From: Homalodisca vitripennis
Taxonomy: Eukaryota; Arthropoda; Insecta; Hemiptera; Cicadellidae
DNA: 64,000 bases
Reading direction: 5' to 3'
NCBI RefSeq assembly: GCF_021130785.1
Contig: NW_025776840.1
Coordinates: 1-64,000, forward strand
The notes beneath the pieces are model-generated. The model was not told where the DNA came from. It did not search any database and was given only the letters and a program-made list of their open reading frames with translations. Position numbers and translations under genes: made by a program. The stretch's first letter is position 1, and each line of letters starts with the position of its first letter. Positions 34,378 to 47,393 of the stretch are shown one piece after another.

Positions 34378-34937
34378 CTGTGTTATAGACGAAGAATGTG
34401 AGTTAGTATAAAATATTGCCTTTACTCTTAAAACACAAATCTAACAGATTACATTAAATGATTAGCAAAAAATGCAGCTGCATTTTCCCATAGTGAAGTA
34501 GGAGTGGAAACTTTGTTTTATTATTATACATGTATATATTGTGAAGATATTTGTATAATGATACAAATGACATACAAGACAGAGGTATAAATTGAGCTAT
34601 GTCGGTGCACAAAAATGCATTTTACAGACAGTGGTAAGTTGATTAGAAAAACTTTATATCCATGTCACAGGGCATCACTCAAAACCTTCTTTTTCGCTGA
34701 TGATAAATCTATAGAAAGTTTATTAGCTGATTTATTGTCGTTCTATCGACCAATCGACTAATCGACCGTCTTTTTAGTTACGGGTATAATATGGAATTAT
34801 TGACTCAAACAAAACTAATATACTCGTGTTCCAACTCAAATGCTTAACTTTTATTATTGTAAATGCTCAATGGGATGTTGTAAGAAAATCCACAGCATTT
34901 ACGAAACAATAAAATGTTTCCACTTTTTAAAAAAACT

Positions 34938-35203
34938 CTATATATTTCAGTGTGCTATGTTTCGTTGTGTAAAAAATTCGTGAACGCTCTTATTTTTAAC
35001 ATGTTTTTAAATATGATGTTTTAAAATATATATAAATTACTAAATTTTACTTAATTTTAAACGATACATATCTATATATTTCAGTGTGCTTTGTTTCGTT
35101 ATGTAAAAACTCATGGACGCTCTTATTTTTAACATGTTTTTAAATATCATGTTTTAAAAATATATATAAATTACTAAATTGTACTAAATTTTATACAATA
35201 TGT
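34938..35203. repeat. 133-bp local tandem duplication
   Basis: CTATATATTTCAGTGTGCT starts at 34938 and again at about 35071. The following 130 bp match with a few substitutions. There are two copies only. Confidence 0.8.
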
Positions 35204-36150
35204 TACACGAGATATACGAATAAGGATTTATAACTAAAAGAAAATTAAGTAATCTTTCTTATGTGTACTACTTACTTAACTAGTTAATTAAATAATCAAA
35301 TTAAATACATAGTAATGATTACATAAGTTTATTCTGATAACTTTTACTATGTGACCAGACAAGGAAGTATATATTACAGTTTTCATTTTACACTAAACAG
35401 CTTTAATAAATTTCTATAGGTATTCGTTTTTAATTATTGTAGGCAAACCATTTGTGTTTTTATTGTTGTAGATAAAACATTTTATTCAATATGAAAAGCT
35501 GCCGATATTTAGAACAATAATTGTGAGGTGATTTACTTCTGAGTTTTGCCAACAAATCTTATTAAAATATTCATGACACTCAGTAAGTATATGCGGTATT
35601 GGTTTTTAGATCCACATATTCATGTAAATATTAAAGCCTTGAGTGACCAATCTAGTATAGTGGTTTTAGTTGTTGAATAATTCTATGACTTCTTTTCTAA
35701 AGATATTGGAAGAGATGAATTATATAGTTTACGAAAAAAACATTTTATATTACAACGATCTAATTAGAACCACTTTATCTGCGCTGTTTTATTACATGTA
35801 ATACTGACATTCAGAACGGATTATGACATTTACCAAGTAAATTTTCTGTGTTATTCTAGTGCATGATTTTCGTATATGAGTAAGTATTTCTTTGATTACT
35901 GATTATGTGTTACTATATCAAGCAGAGTGCTTTAATAGTAGTTTAACAGGAGTTTATTTATTTAATAATTATTAAATTTCCTACATTGATTACTACCTGC
36001 TACATTAATACCATTACCATCGTGTTGTAGTTTTACACGTAAATGACTGATCAATTAGAAAGTAGAATAAGTGATAATTTCAATGGGAGTAAAATCCAGA
36101 CTATAAGGAGTTGACAGCAAATTCAACTCAATTTCATCAAAATCACTTTG
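35204..36150. other. AT-rich stretch with no supported gene
   Basis: Nothing specific seen other than a short duplicated word shared with unit 1 near 35350. Confidence 0.45.
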
Positions 36151-36157
36151 AAATGTT

Positions 36158-36284
36158 ACTGAAGCAAGGGAACATTAAGAGATGCGGGTACTAGGAGGTC
36201 AGCCCTGTGGCCCTTGAAGACATCGAACCGAGAGCCCTTCACTTTGCCCTAATTGCCAGGTTGTTAAGCAGCTGTCTCGACATT
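36158..36284 (+). other. GC-rich conserved block, copy 2
   Basis: This is the duplicate of 30301-30428, with similarity from GAAGCAAGGG to CTGTCTCGACATTA. The frame open in copy 1 is closed here by stops and small indels. Confidence 0.5.
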
Positions 36285-36295
36285 AATTTCTAAGA

Positions 36296-38609
36296 CCTAC
36301 GATTATCCATGAATTATGATTTTATGTAACCTGTGAAGGAATCAATTAAATCTCATAAAGTATTAAAGGTGCGAATCAATATTCGATTATTATGAGATAC
36401 TTGTATTTGTTTTTAGAATGTTTACACTTAGAACAAGTCGTATATATATCGCTTTCTAGAATTAGATCAATAGAAATCTTCATGTTCATTTAAATTAATT
36501 GTCATTATTAAAGTTCAGAATTATTCGCCTTATTTTCTGGCCCCAAAGTTTATGTAAGTGTACATCTGCAAATTGCCTTTATTATGAAGCTTTTATCATG
36601 AACCTTTTAATGTACGCGGTACATATATAACATTTTTGCCTATATTAACTGTCAATGAATTAAAATTTATCAATTAACAGTTATTCTATGCTAAACTACC
36701 ACGTCCAATTACTTGATCTAAAATTACAGCAATCCATTCGAATATCATATCAAAGTTCCATACTGTTTATGATTTAACGACTCTGTACTGATCCTGTGTT
36801 GATTGGACTGTGGCCTCGCATACTGATTGTCCGATACGAATCATAGGGACACAACAATCAGCAGAGCACTTATCTGGAACTTTGAATGGTCTTATCTAGA
36901 TCGTATCTAGATCGTGACTTAATATTGAAATAGATAGTCAAAACACTTTCAAATTTTTAGGCTAGAAACACCTCGCCATCTCAGACGGGCTAATTGCATT
37001 TGAAAAACTCAATGGTCTTAATTTTTCTTGTACAAATAAAGTGCTTTATAACTCATTCAAAGATTATGGTTGAGCAAGAAACATAGTATAGCATGTGATT
37101 GTCTCAGAAACCACCGTTCTTAGGCTGTTTGAATTTCAAATTTTTATTGATTCCAGTAATAAGGTTTCCTTAGGTACACATAGCAAGTACACCAAAGTTG
37201 GAATCAGAGTAACTATATTGTTGAGAGCTTGCGGACATATTACAGTACAAGACTTTGAAGATTGAATTTAGGTTTAAAATCCTATCTAGAATAATATTAA
37301 CATATTATATCATATTTATTAATTTCTACCATTCCCTGAACTTCTTTAAGCAAATTTGATGGTAAGATCGATCAATGGCTGACTAATGCTCTGACCTTGC
37401 CCACACGGAACAATAAAACCAGTAGCTCCGACGTTTTGTCCTACCTTCTTCAAGTACATAGGAATTACTACACAGCTAGTACTAAAATATTAGTGATATT
37501 TTATTGTATCTGCACTTATAACACTGTAAAGTGTATATTAAAAGACCTGGCACTCGTGAATCTCGATCTTCAGATGTGTGTTCCGTGTTAATCTCAAACA
37601 GTAAAATTAATATAAATAGTTTTTATGCTGGTGTGGCGATTGCATTGCTATTTTTGCTATAATTTAGGAAGTTATCGATAAATTATAATTGGTGCTTATC
37701 CCAATAAGTACTATGAAGGCCTTATTCTAGGAAGTATTATTGAAATACTTGTAAACAAAACTTCTACAAACATCAATTTTTTTTAAAAATTTGTTAACAT
37801 CAATTTTCGAGTTAATAATCAAAGACGGCTTGAGTTAATTATTTGATTAAAACTTTCAAATACGCAGACTGATAGCTTTCTTTTTAACTTAGCTTCAATT
37901 ATTACTTCATACCATGCATAGATAAAAATATTAAGAAATTGGAACTTAAATAATCATGATGGCTCAAAACTACAAGTGAACATTAAATAATATTTATTGT
38001 TAGTATATTATTAGCAGGCGCTATTAATCAGGAATAAATAATCGACTCAAAGAAATATCCAAGAATCATGTCTATTCTCTTGATAGTTGCAAAAATGGTG
38101 TACGTGGTCATTCCAATTAAATAAGTATTGCAAATCCGTATGTGTGAAGCCATTGTAATAATTTTTACTACATAAGTTTAAAAGACATTTAATTGATCAC
38201 TTAATAATTGAGACCTATGCTACAAAATAAATGTAAAGCGATTAGTAATTCCTCTGCTTTACCAAATGAAGTTAAAAGTATTAAATTTTTTTATAAAGAG
38301 ATACATTTTGATTTATTACTTAGTGAAAACATGTTGCTAACTACGTTGTTACCATAAGTGATATGATAATTTTCCCTGTAACATTGGTTTCAATACACTT
38401 TATTTTTATCTCTTCTGTATGCTGCTAACATTCTATGTCCTGAAGGTATGCTTTTACTAATTATTACAACATATTTGTTAAAAGTATTGTACTATAAATA
38501 CTCATGTACAAAGTAAAACCACTTTTCAATTATTTTAAGAGAACAACACCCTTTATGTTTTAAGCAATCCTCATGGGCAAATACATTGGCTTGTGTCAGA
38601 ACTTCAATA
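36296..38609. other. AT-rich stretch with no supported gene
   Basis: I see no gene. A small inverted-repeat-bounded segment at 37399-37590 is listed separately. Confidence 0.45.
37399..37590 (-). other. Small inverted-repeat-bounded segment with Penelope-like words
   Basis: CACACGGAACA near the left end is nearly complementary to TGTTCCGTGTT near the right end. On the minus strand the left part contains CTTGAAGAAGGTAGGAC followed by AAAACGTCGG, recalling the CTGAAGAAG...GAAACGT motif of the palindromic element. It may be a decayed fragment of the same or a related family. Confidence 0.3.
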
Positions 38610-39763
38610 AAGGAAGAAGGCAGGTTTGTACGGTACAAGGTCAACAATAATGATAAAAAGTGCAAATCTAATAGACAGCATTTGAACCTGTGTACTAGGG
38701 TAACTCAGATCCAAAATCGACTCTAAGATCACAAGAGCTCCCAAAACAGAGAAATAAATTTTATCTTTTATGATTTAACATTGAAAGTATATATCTTTTT
38801 GATCAATACTTTTATGCGAGGACTCATCCAATAATAATATACATGCTCATTAAAACTACACATGTAAGTTTTAATGGGCGTAATGAATATTATAAAAAAT
38901 TCCAAATAAGGCGTTATTGCATTTTGTAAATAAAGTTTACATAATGCAAGCAATTTTCGTGCAAACTCTAATATTTGGTGTTAAAACTCTGAAGCAGTAA
39001 ACGTGAAACTGTTATCCTCTGAACACCGGAAGTAAAGATTTAATTTGAATATAAAGGAAACATCCGATGTTATTAAAATCCAATATTAGGCCGAGTGTTG
39101 AGTTTTGCAACGCTTCCATAACCGTTACTTCTTTTGTTATACTTAGTTTTGTTAGCTCCAGTAAGTGATAAAGTATATATCCAATTAAAATATATACAAA
39201 GTGCTGAGATCTAATTGCAGGTGCATGCCTAGTAAGTTGCGCAACTTTGTCACATATACGCATTATAAGGAAAGTGTACATTTTGCTAGAATAGAGTAAG
39301 GGAATATTAATACTTTGATGTTAACGTTTGTGTGTTTCTGTTATGATTTTTGTTTCAAACGTTGAGCACTAGTTTGAAATAAATACCCTACGTTTTTCTT
39401 TGGCTAATGTTCTTAACATCTCCAGCTGCAATTATTTAAGCTAAATAATATTTATTGATTATAAATTTAATTAAATACTTAGAAATGGCTCTGAGAAGAT
39501 TACCACTTTAAGAGCATGCTCAAATTTCCTCTCAGTACGAAGTATAGCGATTAGATATAGTGGTGCAAATGTGATATAAATATCATGCTGTGGTGTATCA
39601 AAAATTAAAAAGTGTCATTCGAAATTGAGAAGTAAAGAGTCAGTAACAGAAGACGTAGGAGCGTCCTCCATTACAATGTTTGCTATTGACCACAGACGGT
39701 GTGAAAGGATAATTAGATATCTCGTATTTTCCATCCTTTTATGTAAACAAATGTGCAATACAA

Positions 39764-39796
39764 CGTTTCAATATTTACATTTAGCCTCTTCTTCAG
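39764..39796 (-). other. Degenerate CTGAAGAAG...GAAACG motif
   Basis: On the minus strand it reads CTGAAGAAGAGGC, then AT-rich sequence, then TTGAAACGTTG. The boxes match those at 25393-25425 but the stem between them is poorly paired. It probably marks a truncated old Penelope-like copy. Confidence 0.3.
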
Positions 39797-39880
39797 GTGA
39801 GAAAACAATTATTACTCAAGAGTTTGAACATGCAATGGACTGCTACTATAAAAGAAGGAGAAAAGATTAAAAATACACTA

Positions 39881-39899
39881 AAATATATATATATATATC
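39881..39899. repeat. Short (AT)n tract
   Basis: About 19 bp of AT dinucleotides, about 85 bp after the degenerate motif. Confidence 0.8.
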
Positions 39900-42800
39900 A
39901 CTAATTGTATTGTATGTGACTATAATTATTGTAATGGATAAATTAAATAACAATATTAAATTTAATTAACCACATAGTGATAATATTTGCCATTACAACG
40001 GTCTCTTGCTTGAAATCCTACATTATAAGCTGCGCAGCAGTTATTGGTGTATGTTCCGATTGCACACACAATACCAATATTGGCGAACCGCACATATGTA
40101 TCATTGGACCATGATCAAATATAGGAATGTGTGCACTCACAGTTTAACCATCTCTTAGTCATACGAACCAAAGTGATAAACAATTTTGAATTGCTCCGTA
40201 TATAATTTTGTTATTTATTGATGAATCAACCACTGTGTTTGCCATATTACACTATAACTTCATGTGTAATAAAACGTTTGATTTTGATCCATTATATACA
40301 TGGGATGGAATTTACTGGAATTAAAGTAATAAATATTATTTCGTAAACCTTCTTTGTCTGCTAATATTTTATTATTTGTTTATCTAAAACACGAATCTTT
40401 TCTAATACCCAGTATATATTCCATATCATCAAATCATTAGCATAGTGTTTTGTTATGTTTTATAACACAATTAAGAGAATAAGTTGCACTGAACTATGAT
40501 ACTGAACCTACAGTAATAATATAATAATAAACATAAATAATGGAATTTGGTTGAGCTACATTGAAGCCTATCACTCACTAGACTGACACAACTTGACGAA
40601 TGAAAAGATTTTTTTTTTTCTGTAAAATGTATTGTCTGATTAGTGAAACTCAAGAAAGAAGTAAAGTATAGATTTGAAAATTTGATTCAAACTTGAGTGA
40701 ATCTCGTCACGTTCCACATAGTAATGCCTACTACTACCTTGCCCTATATGGTAAAGAAACATGTACAGGTAATAAACAACTGGTGTTTTGTAACTGGCAG
40801 ATGTTCTTATCACTTATGTACAGATTAGCTCCTTCCACAGCTGAGGCTTCCCTTGATATGAAAAGTGCTACAGCCCATGCAGTCTTACAAGACCTAAATC
40901 CTAAATGTTCCAAATTATCTTTGATTCCATTTTGTGATTACAACGTCCAATCAAATAATCTAAAGCAAAAGCCTCAAGGAATTTAAAGCTTACTATACCA
41001 TGTTCTCACATGTAACTATACGAGTAGGAAAAGAAGGAGGTAGGTTTATTTAGGCAAATCTTATTATTTTTTTTATAAATCGAAAATAAATTTTCTTACA
41101 TGTATTAGAAATATATACATTTTTTTAATCTTTCATTGTTTTATGTTATTTATTACTGCAATAATTCTGTAAAGTTAAAATAGGAAATTGTTCTCATGCG
41201 TAAAATTTCATTTGCCAAACCCAAATCACAAACTTGTTCAAAAAATATTACATATTTTGTTCATTTGAAGGATACTATATTTATTGTTCCATTCTAACCA
41301 TCAGTACCTCCCTCGCTCAATTCAGAGAAATTACAACAGTGTTAAATAGCCGAATAATATGAAGCAGCCACTAAGATTTATATGAAGTCAGTAAACGAAG
41401 TTGTTGCTATCTGCTTTGAAAATTTATCTATGGGGTAACTGTCGTTTCCACTCGCTTTCCAAAAACAAGAATCCGATGTAACGTGATAACTCCTAATTAA
41501 TGTTAAAATAAGTAATGGTTAATGGTAACAACAACTTTGGTGATTATATCAAGTTAGTCCCAAGTTACGCCGTCATTGTTTACCAAGAAATCATCTTGGA
41601 TGATTTATTGGTTACAGTTAGTTCTAACACGGTTTTCTAGTGTTTTGTGTTAGTTACTCATTAGTTGCATTTTATGGTTGTACTTTGATATTTTAATTTT
41701 GTTAAGTATTAATATATTGTTTACGGGTAATATTTATAATTAATTACGAAATCCAAAAGATGAAATTTAAATTTTTTCACAACGTACTCTTTATTAATTA
41801 TGAAACTATTTCCAAAATCGAAAAAGCTATATGGAAACATTGGTAAACTATTGTTGAAAAGTCATTATTAGTTCAATTTATTTTAAGATTATCCAAAAGG
41901 ATATTTAATTGAAGAAAATTGGTGACTACATAGAAAAGTAAAAAGCTCGCATGAACGTAGAATCTATGCGAATACAAATAATTACTTAGAAGTGTTCACT
42001 TCATTTTTCTTAGTGGGAATGGATGATAGTTTATTCAATATCATTGGGAAAAATATCAATATCATTGCTGATTTTATATCAACTTCCTAATACTAATCTC
42101 CTGAAAAAAAAAAAATAACGCAAAGAAAATTAAGTTTCTCTCACAAAAAAACCCATAAGTATAGAAAATGTATAACTATTATCCTATAAAAACAGTAAAA
42201 TATATAAATAACGAAATGTGAGGAATTTAGTTTGGAAAACTGTTACACATTGCCATTTTGTAATAGAAATAGATAGTATTTATTTAATCTGTTATTGTTT
42301 CTTTATTATATTGACTTAAATACTTAGTTTCGATTATTGATTACATTGTTTTAATATTTTAAATAATACATCTGAAATACAGTTACTAAAGTGAGATATA
42401 ACATATTGTTTTTGCTTGATATAAAGGGAGCAATTTTTAAAGTTCTGTAAAGAGTCATTTTCAGTTGGGCTGACTACGAGTATATTAGGTATCATGGTAA
42501 GGACTAGATTCTACTGAAGCGTGATCCGTTTAAATTATTTTTCTTCAATATCGGCATTTCAACTTATGATAGTTTCTATATTTTGATCTCCATGTATTGA
42601 AATTAGTTTTAAAAAGACGTCCAAAAACATAATTGAAATCAAAGAGATTATTATAAAGTAACTGTAAGAGAGAAATAGGGCAAATATAAGTTGAGTTCAT
42701 TTGGAAAAAGTAAAAATATTTATTCATTAAGTAAAGTTACGGAGTCATGTTGTAACAGTTGTGACAAAGTTGACTTCGTTAACAAGAAAGTAAGTTTAGA

Positions 42801-44985
42801 AAAGTTCCGGTCGCCCAAGACATTCAACTGTAATTCTGTGTATAAATGTTGTTATCCTTGAAGAAGAAATATCGGTGCAGAGTCATCTAATATAAATTAT
42901 TTAATTTAAATAATTAATACATATACATATATACACACAACGGGGTATATAGATTATACCTAAAAACTTCAGCTGGTTAATGAAATTCATTTTCAGAGTT
43001 CAATGTAATAGTAAATTTCATTGCCTATTATAAAGTACTACTTATATTGCTTTATGGTGTGTAATTAAACCTAACCAAACAATAGCTTAGCATATGTAAT
43101 AGGCTTTCAAAGAATATGTTTCCACCTTAATAATTACAGTTGGTTTTTTAATTCTTACACAAATAGTTTACTCACTATCAGGTGGACATGAAGAAAATCT
43201 TATTTTAAACACCTTATATCTTGGTTCATCCACGTTCATAAAATTTGCTATCACATTCAGTATCAGTATATTCCAAGTTTTCACTTTCAACTAGACACTG
43301 TCTCTTCGATTGTTCACTTTCACTCTTTTTTAGTTTTTTTCTGCAACCTTTTGTAGCATGGAATTTCTCAGCTAATTATTGTAGGCCGAGCCATCGGCTG
43401 CAATTATTTAATATTTTTTAGAAGATTTTGGCAGGCGCAAAATTCTTCCTAACAAAAATTGTTAAATAATTATATACTTATCATGGGAATAAAATTCCAC
43501 CATGTATATGAATCTCCATAGAATCGCAATGATATTTAAACATATATTTCAATAACTGGCAGTCTAATGTTAATATTATTTGTGAACGATAAAACCAAAA
43601 ACCGTTCAAAATTGCAATTTCCACATAACCGTTTTGTTACTCTTGCAGCGAATGTATTTTTCACACTGTGCTTGTAATTATTCTATTTCATTAATAACTA
43701 AATTTCTCTTTTTTATCTGAAAATTATGATATCAGGTTATCACTGTATTAATGATACATGCCACCATGATATAATTAGCATAGCAGAGAATATATGAGTC
43801 AATCGTGGCGTTGATGTAGAAATAATTAGGCTGATGAATTTTTTTATTTCTTTACATGTTATAAAATTATTAAAATATAGTTGTTTTTACCGCTACTTAA
43901 ATAAAAATAAATAAACTTTCAAAACCAATGATTTTTTTTATTATGGAAAATTTATATAACGTATTAGTATATAATATTATAATAAAATATGAATTTGTGC
44001 AAGCCCACAAAAACCATCCTTTGCTCATCAGATTTCCATTATCTTAATAATTTTTAATACAAATTTAAATACCTAATCGCACGACAGAAATATAATTCAA
44101 ATACCTTAATCACATATTTTTAGTCCTCACAGTCCACTTCGTATTTATTTGTTAATTTGTATTGCCTGTTTAGTTATCACATGTCTTGTTATCTCTTACA
44201 ATATGACCTCTTAAGATGAATTTAATTATTTGCACGAACGAATGATGAATCTGAGGCTGCGGCTGTGCCAGTCAAATATATCATTAACGACAAGAAAAGA
44301 TTGAATCGGCTATAAAATCGGTTTATTACGATTTTATGGTTCTTTAAATAACATACTTTCCAAAGCAGTGTTTTAATAGGAATCCACGTTGTTAACTAAT
44401 AATCCTAATTTAAGACAAAACGGTTTTAATTATAATTTTATTCTGCATTGAATTTTATGCCTAAGACTATTATAATACAATTGATCCAGAGAAGTGACTT
44501 ATTTCACTTATAGCATCTATTTCATAATAGTTTTTAAAGGGACTTTTGGTTTAAGACGACCCTCACTTTTCTTTTAATTGGGGATTGTGTCATCATTTCA
44601 CATATAAGAAGCATATACGGCCTGTACAGTGTTCGTAGCCAGAAATACACTGAAACTTTACGTATTATGCAAAGTGGTTGGATTCATTACATTTGATAAT
44701 CATTTTTGGTATGGTATGATACATAAATTTTTTTAATACGGGTACCATTAAAAAATGTTTACAGATAAAAACTAATATCAAATAAATAATAGTGCGTATA
44801 CAATAAAATATTTTTACTAACATTTACAGTTCCGATATTGATACAAAAAAGATATCGTTCTAAAATAATCGTAATAAAAAAATAATAAAAACAGATACAC
44901 ATGTATTTAAATGCATTTTAGATTTTTACCAAGTATTAATATACGTGAAACATACTTATTAAAACATAATTATTTTACTGTTTAG
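39900..44985. other. AT-rich stretch with no supported gene
   Basis: I see no gene. The plus open frame at 40693-40986 (97 codons, slightly GC-richer than its flanks) has no motif I recognise and no convincing splice sites. The rest is AT-rich and possibly intronic to the exon at 44986. Confidence 0.45.
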
Positions 44986-45099
44986 ATGGCGTGTCCCAGT
45001 GAAACAGCTCCGCAACTCCAAATTTTGCCCACGGCGCTGTCAAGCTTAAATTCCGAGTTTGTGGATGCTGCCAAAGTATATACACTGTATTATGAAATG
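44986..45099 (+). CDS. Candidate 114-nt coding exon of an unidentified gene
   Basis: A pyrimidine-rich acceptor (TTATTTTACTGTTTAG) ends exactly at 44985. The exon begins ATGGCGTGTCCC and runs 38 codons without a stop. It ends ...GAAATG directly before the donor GTATGTAC at 45100. It is clearly GC-richer than both flanks, and its length is a multiple of three. The peptide starts M-A-C-P-S-E-T-A-P-Q-L-Q-I-L-P and ends L-Y-Y-E-M. I do not recognise a family. The ATG at the exon start could be the initiator after a non-coding 5' exon, or just an internal Met. If the gene runs on the plus strand, its next exon lies beyond the repeat array or beyond the window. A chance ORF with chance splice words cannot be excluded. 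Confidence 0.4.
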
Positions 45100-45605
45100 G
45101 TATGTACATACTACAGTGTTATTATTTATGTTATAATCGATCGGTCATGGACGCCACAACAAAAACATAAAAGTGTGTTCCTACGTACGAGCACTAATAT
45201 TTTAGGTTATTTTAAATTGCACTTTATATTTTCGGAAATACTTTAATAATCTCTTACGCTAAATAAAAAAATATTGGTGTTACATTAATGAGCACAAATA
45301 AGAGCCACTGTACATGAAATGAAGTAAATTCTAAAAAAATAAATATTCATTATTGTCAAAGAAATACTATCTAGCTCTGATATCATAGACCACACTCACT
45401 TAAAAAATACAATATTAAACAGTCAAGATTGTGAACAATTACGTTACATTTATTATTGCTATAAATTTTTGAAATGTGTATAATTACATTTTTTTATATT
45501 TATTTATTTTTAGTGGTCATTAAAGTTTAGACTAAACATGGCTTACACGTGACTTCAAAATAAAATCTTAAAAATTATTTTAGTTACATATTGTATAAAT
45601 CTAAT
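45100..45605. other. AT-rich stretch, possible intron
   Basis: No gene seen. It begins with the GTATGT donor of the candidate exon and leads into the repeat array. Confidence 0.4.
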
Positions 45606-45632
45606 CCTATATTATATACAGCCGCATGTGAA
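45606..45632 (+). repeat. 28-bp abortive copy of the array unit start
   Basis: CCTATATTATATACAGCCGC at 45606 is repeated 28 bp later at 45634 as the true start of unit 1. It is a partial first unit or a small duplication at the array edge. Confidence 0.8.
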
Positions 45633-47393
45633 TCCTATATTATATACAGCCGCATGTGTAACTGACTCACTCACTCACTGACTGACATATAGATACAAAT
45701 TCTAACATACTTCTAGAAGTGCTGGAAACTTGAAATTTGGCACGCAGGTACCTTTCACAATATGACCCGGAGGAAAAGTCTGAAAACCGGACTTTTTTAA
45801 TTCTAATCCCCTCAAAAAAAATTCCCGAAAAATCGCGCATTCTTTACCCCTGCAGGCATTTCTTGTAAGCCCGCTAGCGGGCGAACCGTTAGAGCTAGCT
45901 CGGATCTGACGAAAAATTCATGGTCAGGAATGAAGTGAACTACAAAAAAGGTCCAGTGACTTTTTGCTCTATCTTCCATGGTTAAGCGACAAAACGCTCG
46001 AACATTTGACATTCCAGAGATTTTTTTCGATAAAAATAATGTTTCAAGCCCGATAGCGGCCGAACCGTTGGTCGTAGCTCAAATCTGATTGACCCATCAA
46101 ATTAGCAAATTGCGCGATCTACAGAAAAGGTCCAGTAATCTTTTGCCCTATCTCGATTGGTTTGGCCGAAAAACGTGATTATGTACAATTTTGTTGTAAC
46201 TTTTACGCGAAACTTTTGTTTTTGGGGGTCGATAGCGGCGAAACCATTGGTCGGAGGTCAAAATAAGACTAACGTTTTATTTAGGAAATAAGATGACCTA
46301 CAAAAAAGGTCCAGTGACTTTTTACTATATTTCCCTTAGTTTGACCGCAAAACGCGATTAAGTGAAAATATTGGACATTTTCGCCTAAAAATTTACATTC
46401 CGGGCTTGATAGCGGCTAAACGGTTGGTCGTAACTCAAAACAAATTTTAAACGGGATTTAGGATCACGTGATCTACAGAAAAGGTTCAGTGACTTCGGGA
46501 GTTGGCTGAGCGTTAGCTAAGCGTCAATAGTAGATAGGGACAGAGGAATATTTATTATGTTCACAGACACAATACCCTCTAAAAAAGGCCCAAGTGTGTC
46601 ATTAACCCCCGGTAATATTAACCCCCCCCCCCCGGGGATTTCCTGGTATGACCTGATAACCTCCTGTACATTCAACCCCCTGATGTGTTAACCCCCCTGG
46701 TAACATTAAACCCCCCCAGGGAATTTCCTGCCATGACCTCATGTCCGAATTTTACCAGTCACCAAATCTCTTAACCCCCCCCCCCCCTGGGAAGATCCTG
46801 GTATGACCAGATAACCCCCTGGAGACTTATCCCCCGGTAACGTTAACCCCCCCTGGGAATTTGTTCATATGACCAGACAATATCCTGACGAAATTAAACC
46901 CCCTCTTGTCTTAACCTCCTTAACATTAATCACCCACCCAGGGAATTTCTCGCCTTGACTAGATAGTCTCCTGGTGATATTAAAACCCCCTGTTCGACTT
47001 AAAATACTGCCTTGAGGTCGGTTTTTATTATGTTTATACTAAACAATTCAAGATAGCTGACCCGTGCAGACTTTTCTCCCGAGCTCATTTCTGGCTAAAC
47101 CATAGGTCGTAGATCAGATCTGAGGGCACAATCGAAAGACAAAATTAAATTTCCAACAAGAAAGGTCCAGTCACTTTTTGTCGTATCTCTAACGGTTTAA
47201 CCGCAAAATGCCCTCAAAGTCAAAAGTTTTTACGAATCCGGAAAAAAATCTATGAAAAAGGTCAATTTTTAAATCCCTTGTCATTTACTTAATGTCCGGA
47301 CTTAACCAGTCACCGAATTCCGCTTATCCCCGAATTTGCAAGCGTTTTACTTTGGGGGCCTGGGGGCGTAGCCCCCAGCGAGCCGAAGGCGAG
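45633..47393 (+). mobile_element. Array unit 1 (type A, 1761 bp)
   Basis: The 5' part has about 150-bp sub-repeats (GATAGCGGCCGAACCGTTGG, AAAAGGTCCAGTGAC, TTTGGCCG). A C-rich block spans about 46590-46995. The 3' hairpin CTGGGGGC/GCCCCCAG with a 3-nt loop is at 47360-47378. It is nearly identical to units 2 and 4. Confidence 0.75.
46587..46995 (+). repeat. C-rich sub-repeat block (example from unit 1)
   Basis: Repeated words are TTAACCCCCC, GGTAACATTAA, GGGAATTTCCTG and TATGACCAGATAAC at roughly 70-95 bp spacing, with C runs up to ten. The minus strand therefore has many G runs. Equivalent blocks occur in every complete unit. Confidence 0.75.

Larger units (their letters stand above)
28329..39150. 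repeat. Old tandem segmental duplication, two units and part of a third
   Basis: Matching blocks recur in the same order and orientation. They are 28350-28670 with 34130-34440, 29470-29500 with 35345-35375, 30296-30440 with 36153-36295, and 33575-34110 with 38610-39150. Spacing is about 5.8 kb for the first three and about 5.03 kb for the last. Much of that difference is explained by the piggyBac element (31861-33198) present in only one unit. Identity is high in the blocks and poor between them, as expected for an old duplication with conserved islands. Confidence 0.6.

Noticed and set aside
40693..40986. 97-codon plus-strand open frame
   Set aside because: It has no recognised motif and no convincing splice or start context. 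I could not support a gene.
42841..42880. Further hammerhead-like copy (CCTTGAAGAAGAAATATCGG)
   Set aside because: The second box (GAAAC) and the stem are missing, so the resemblance is too weak.
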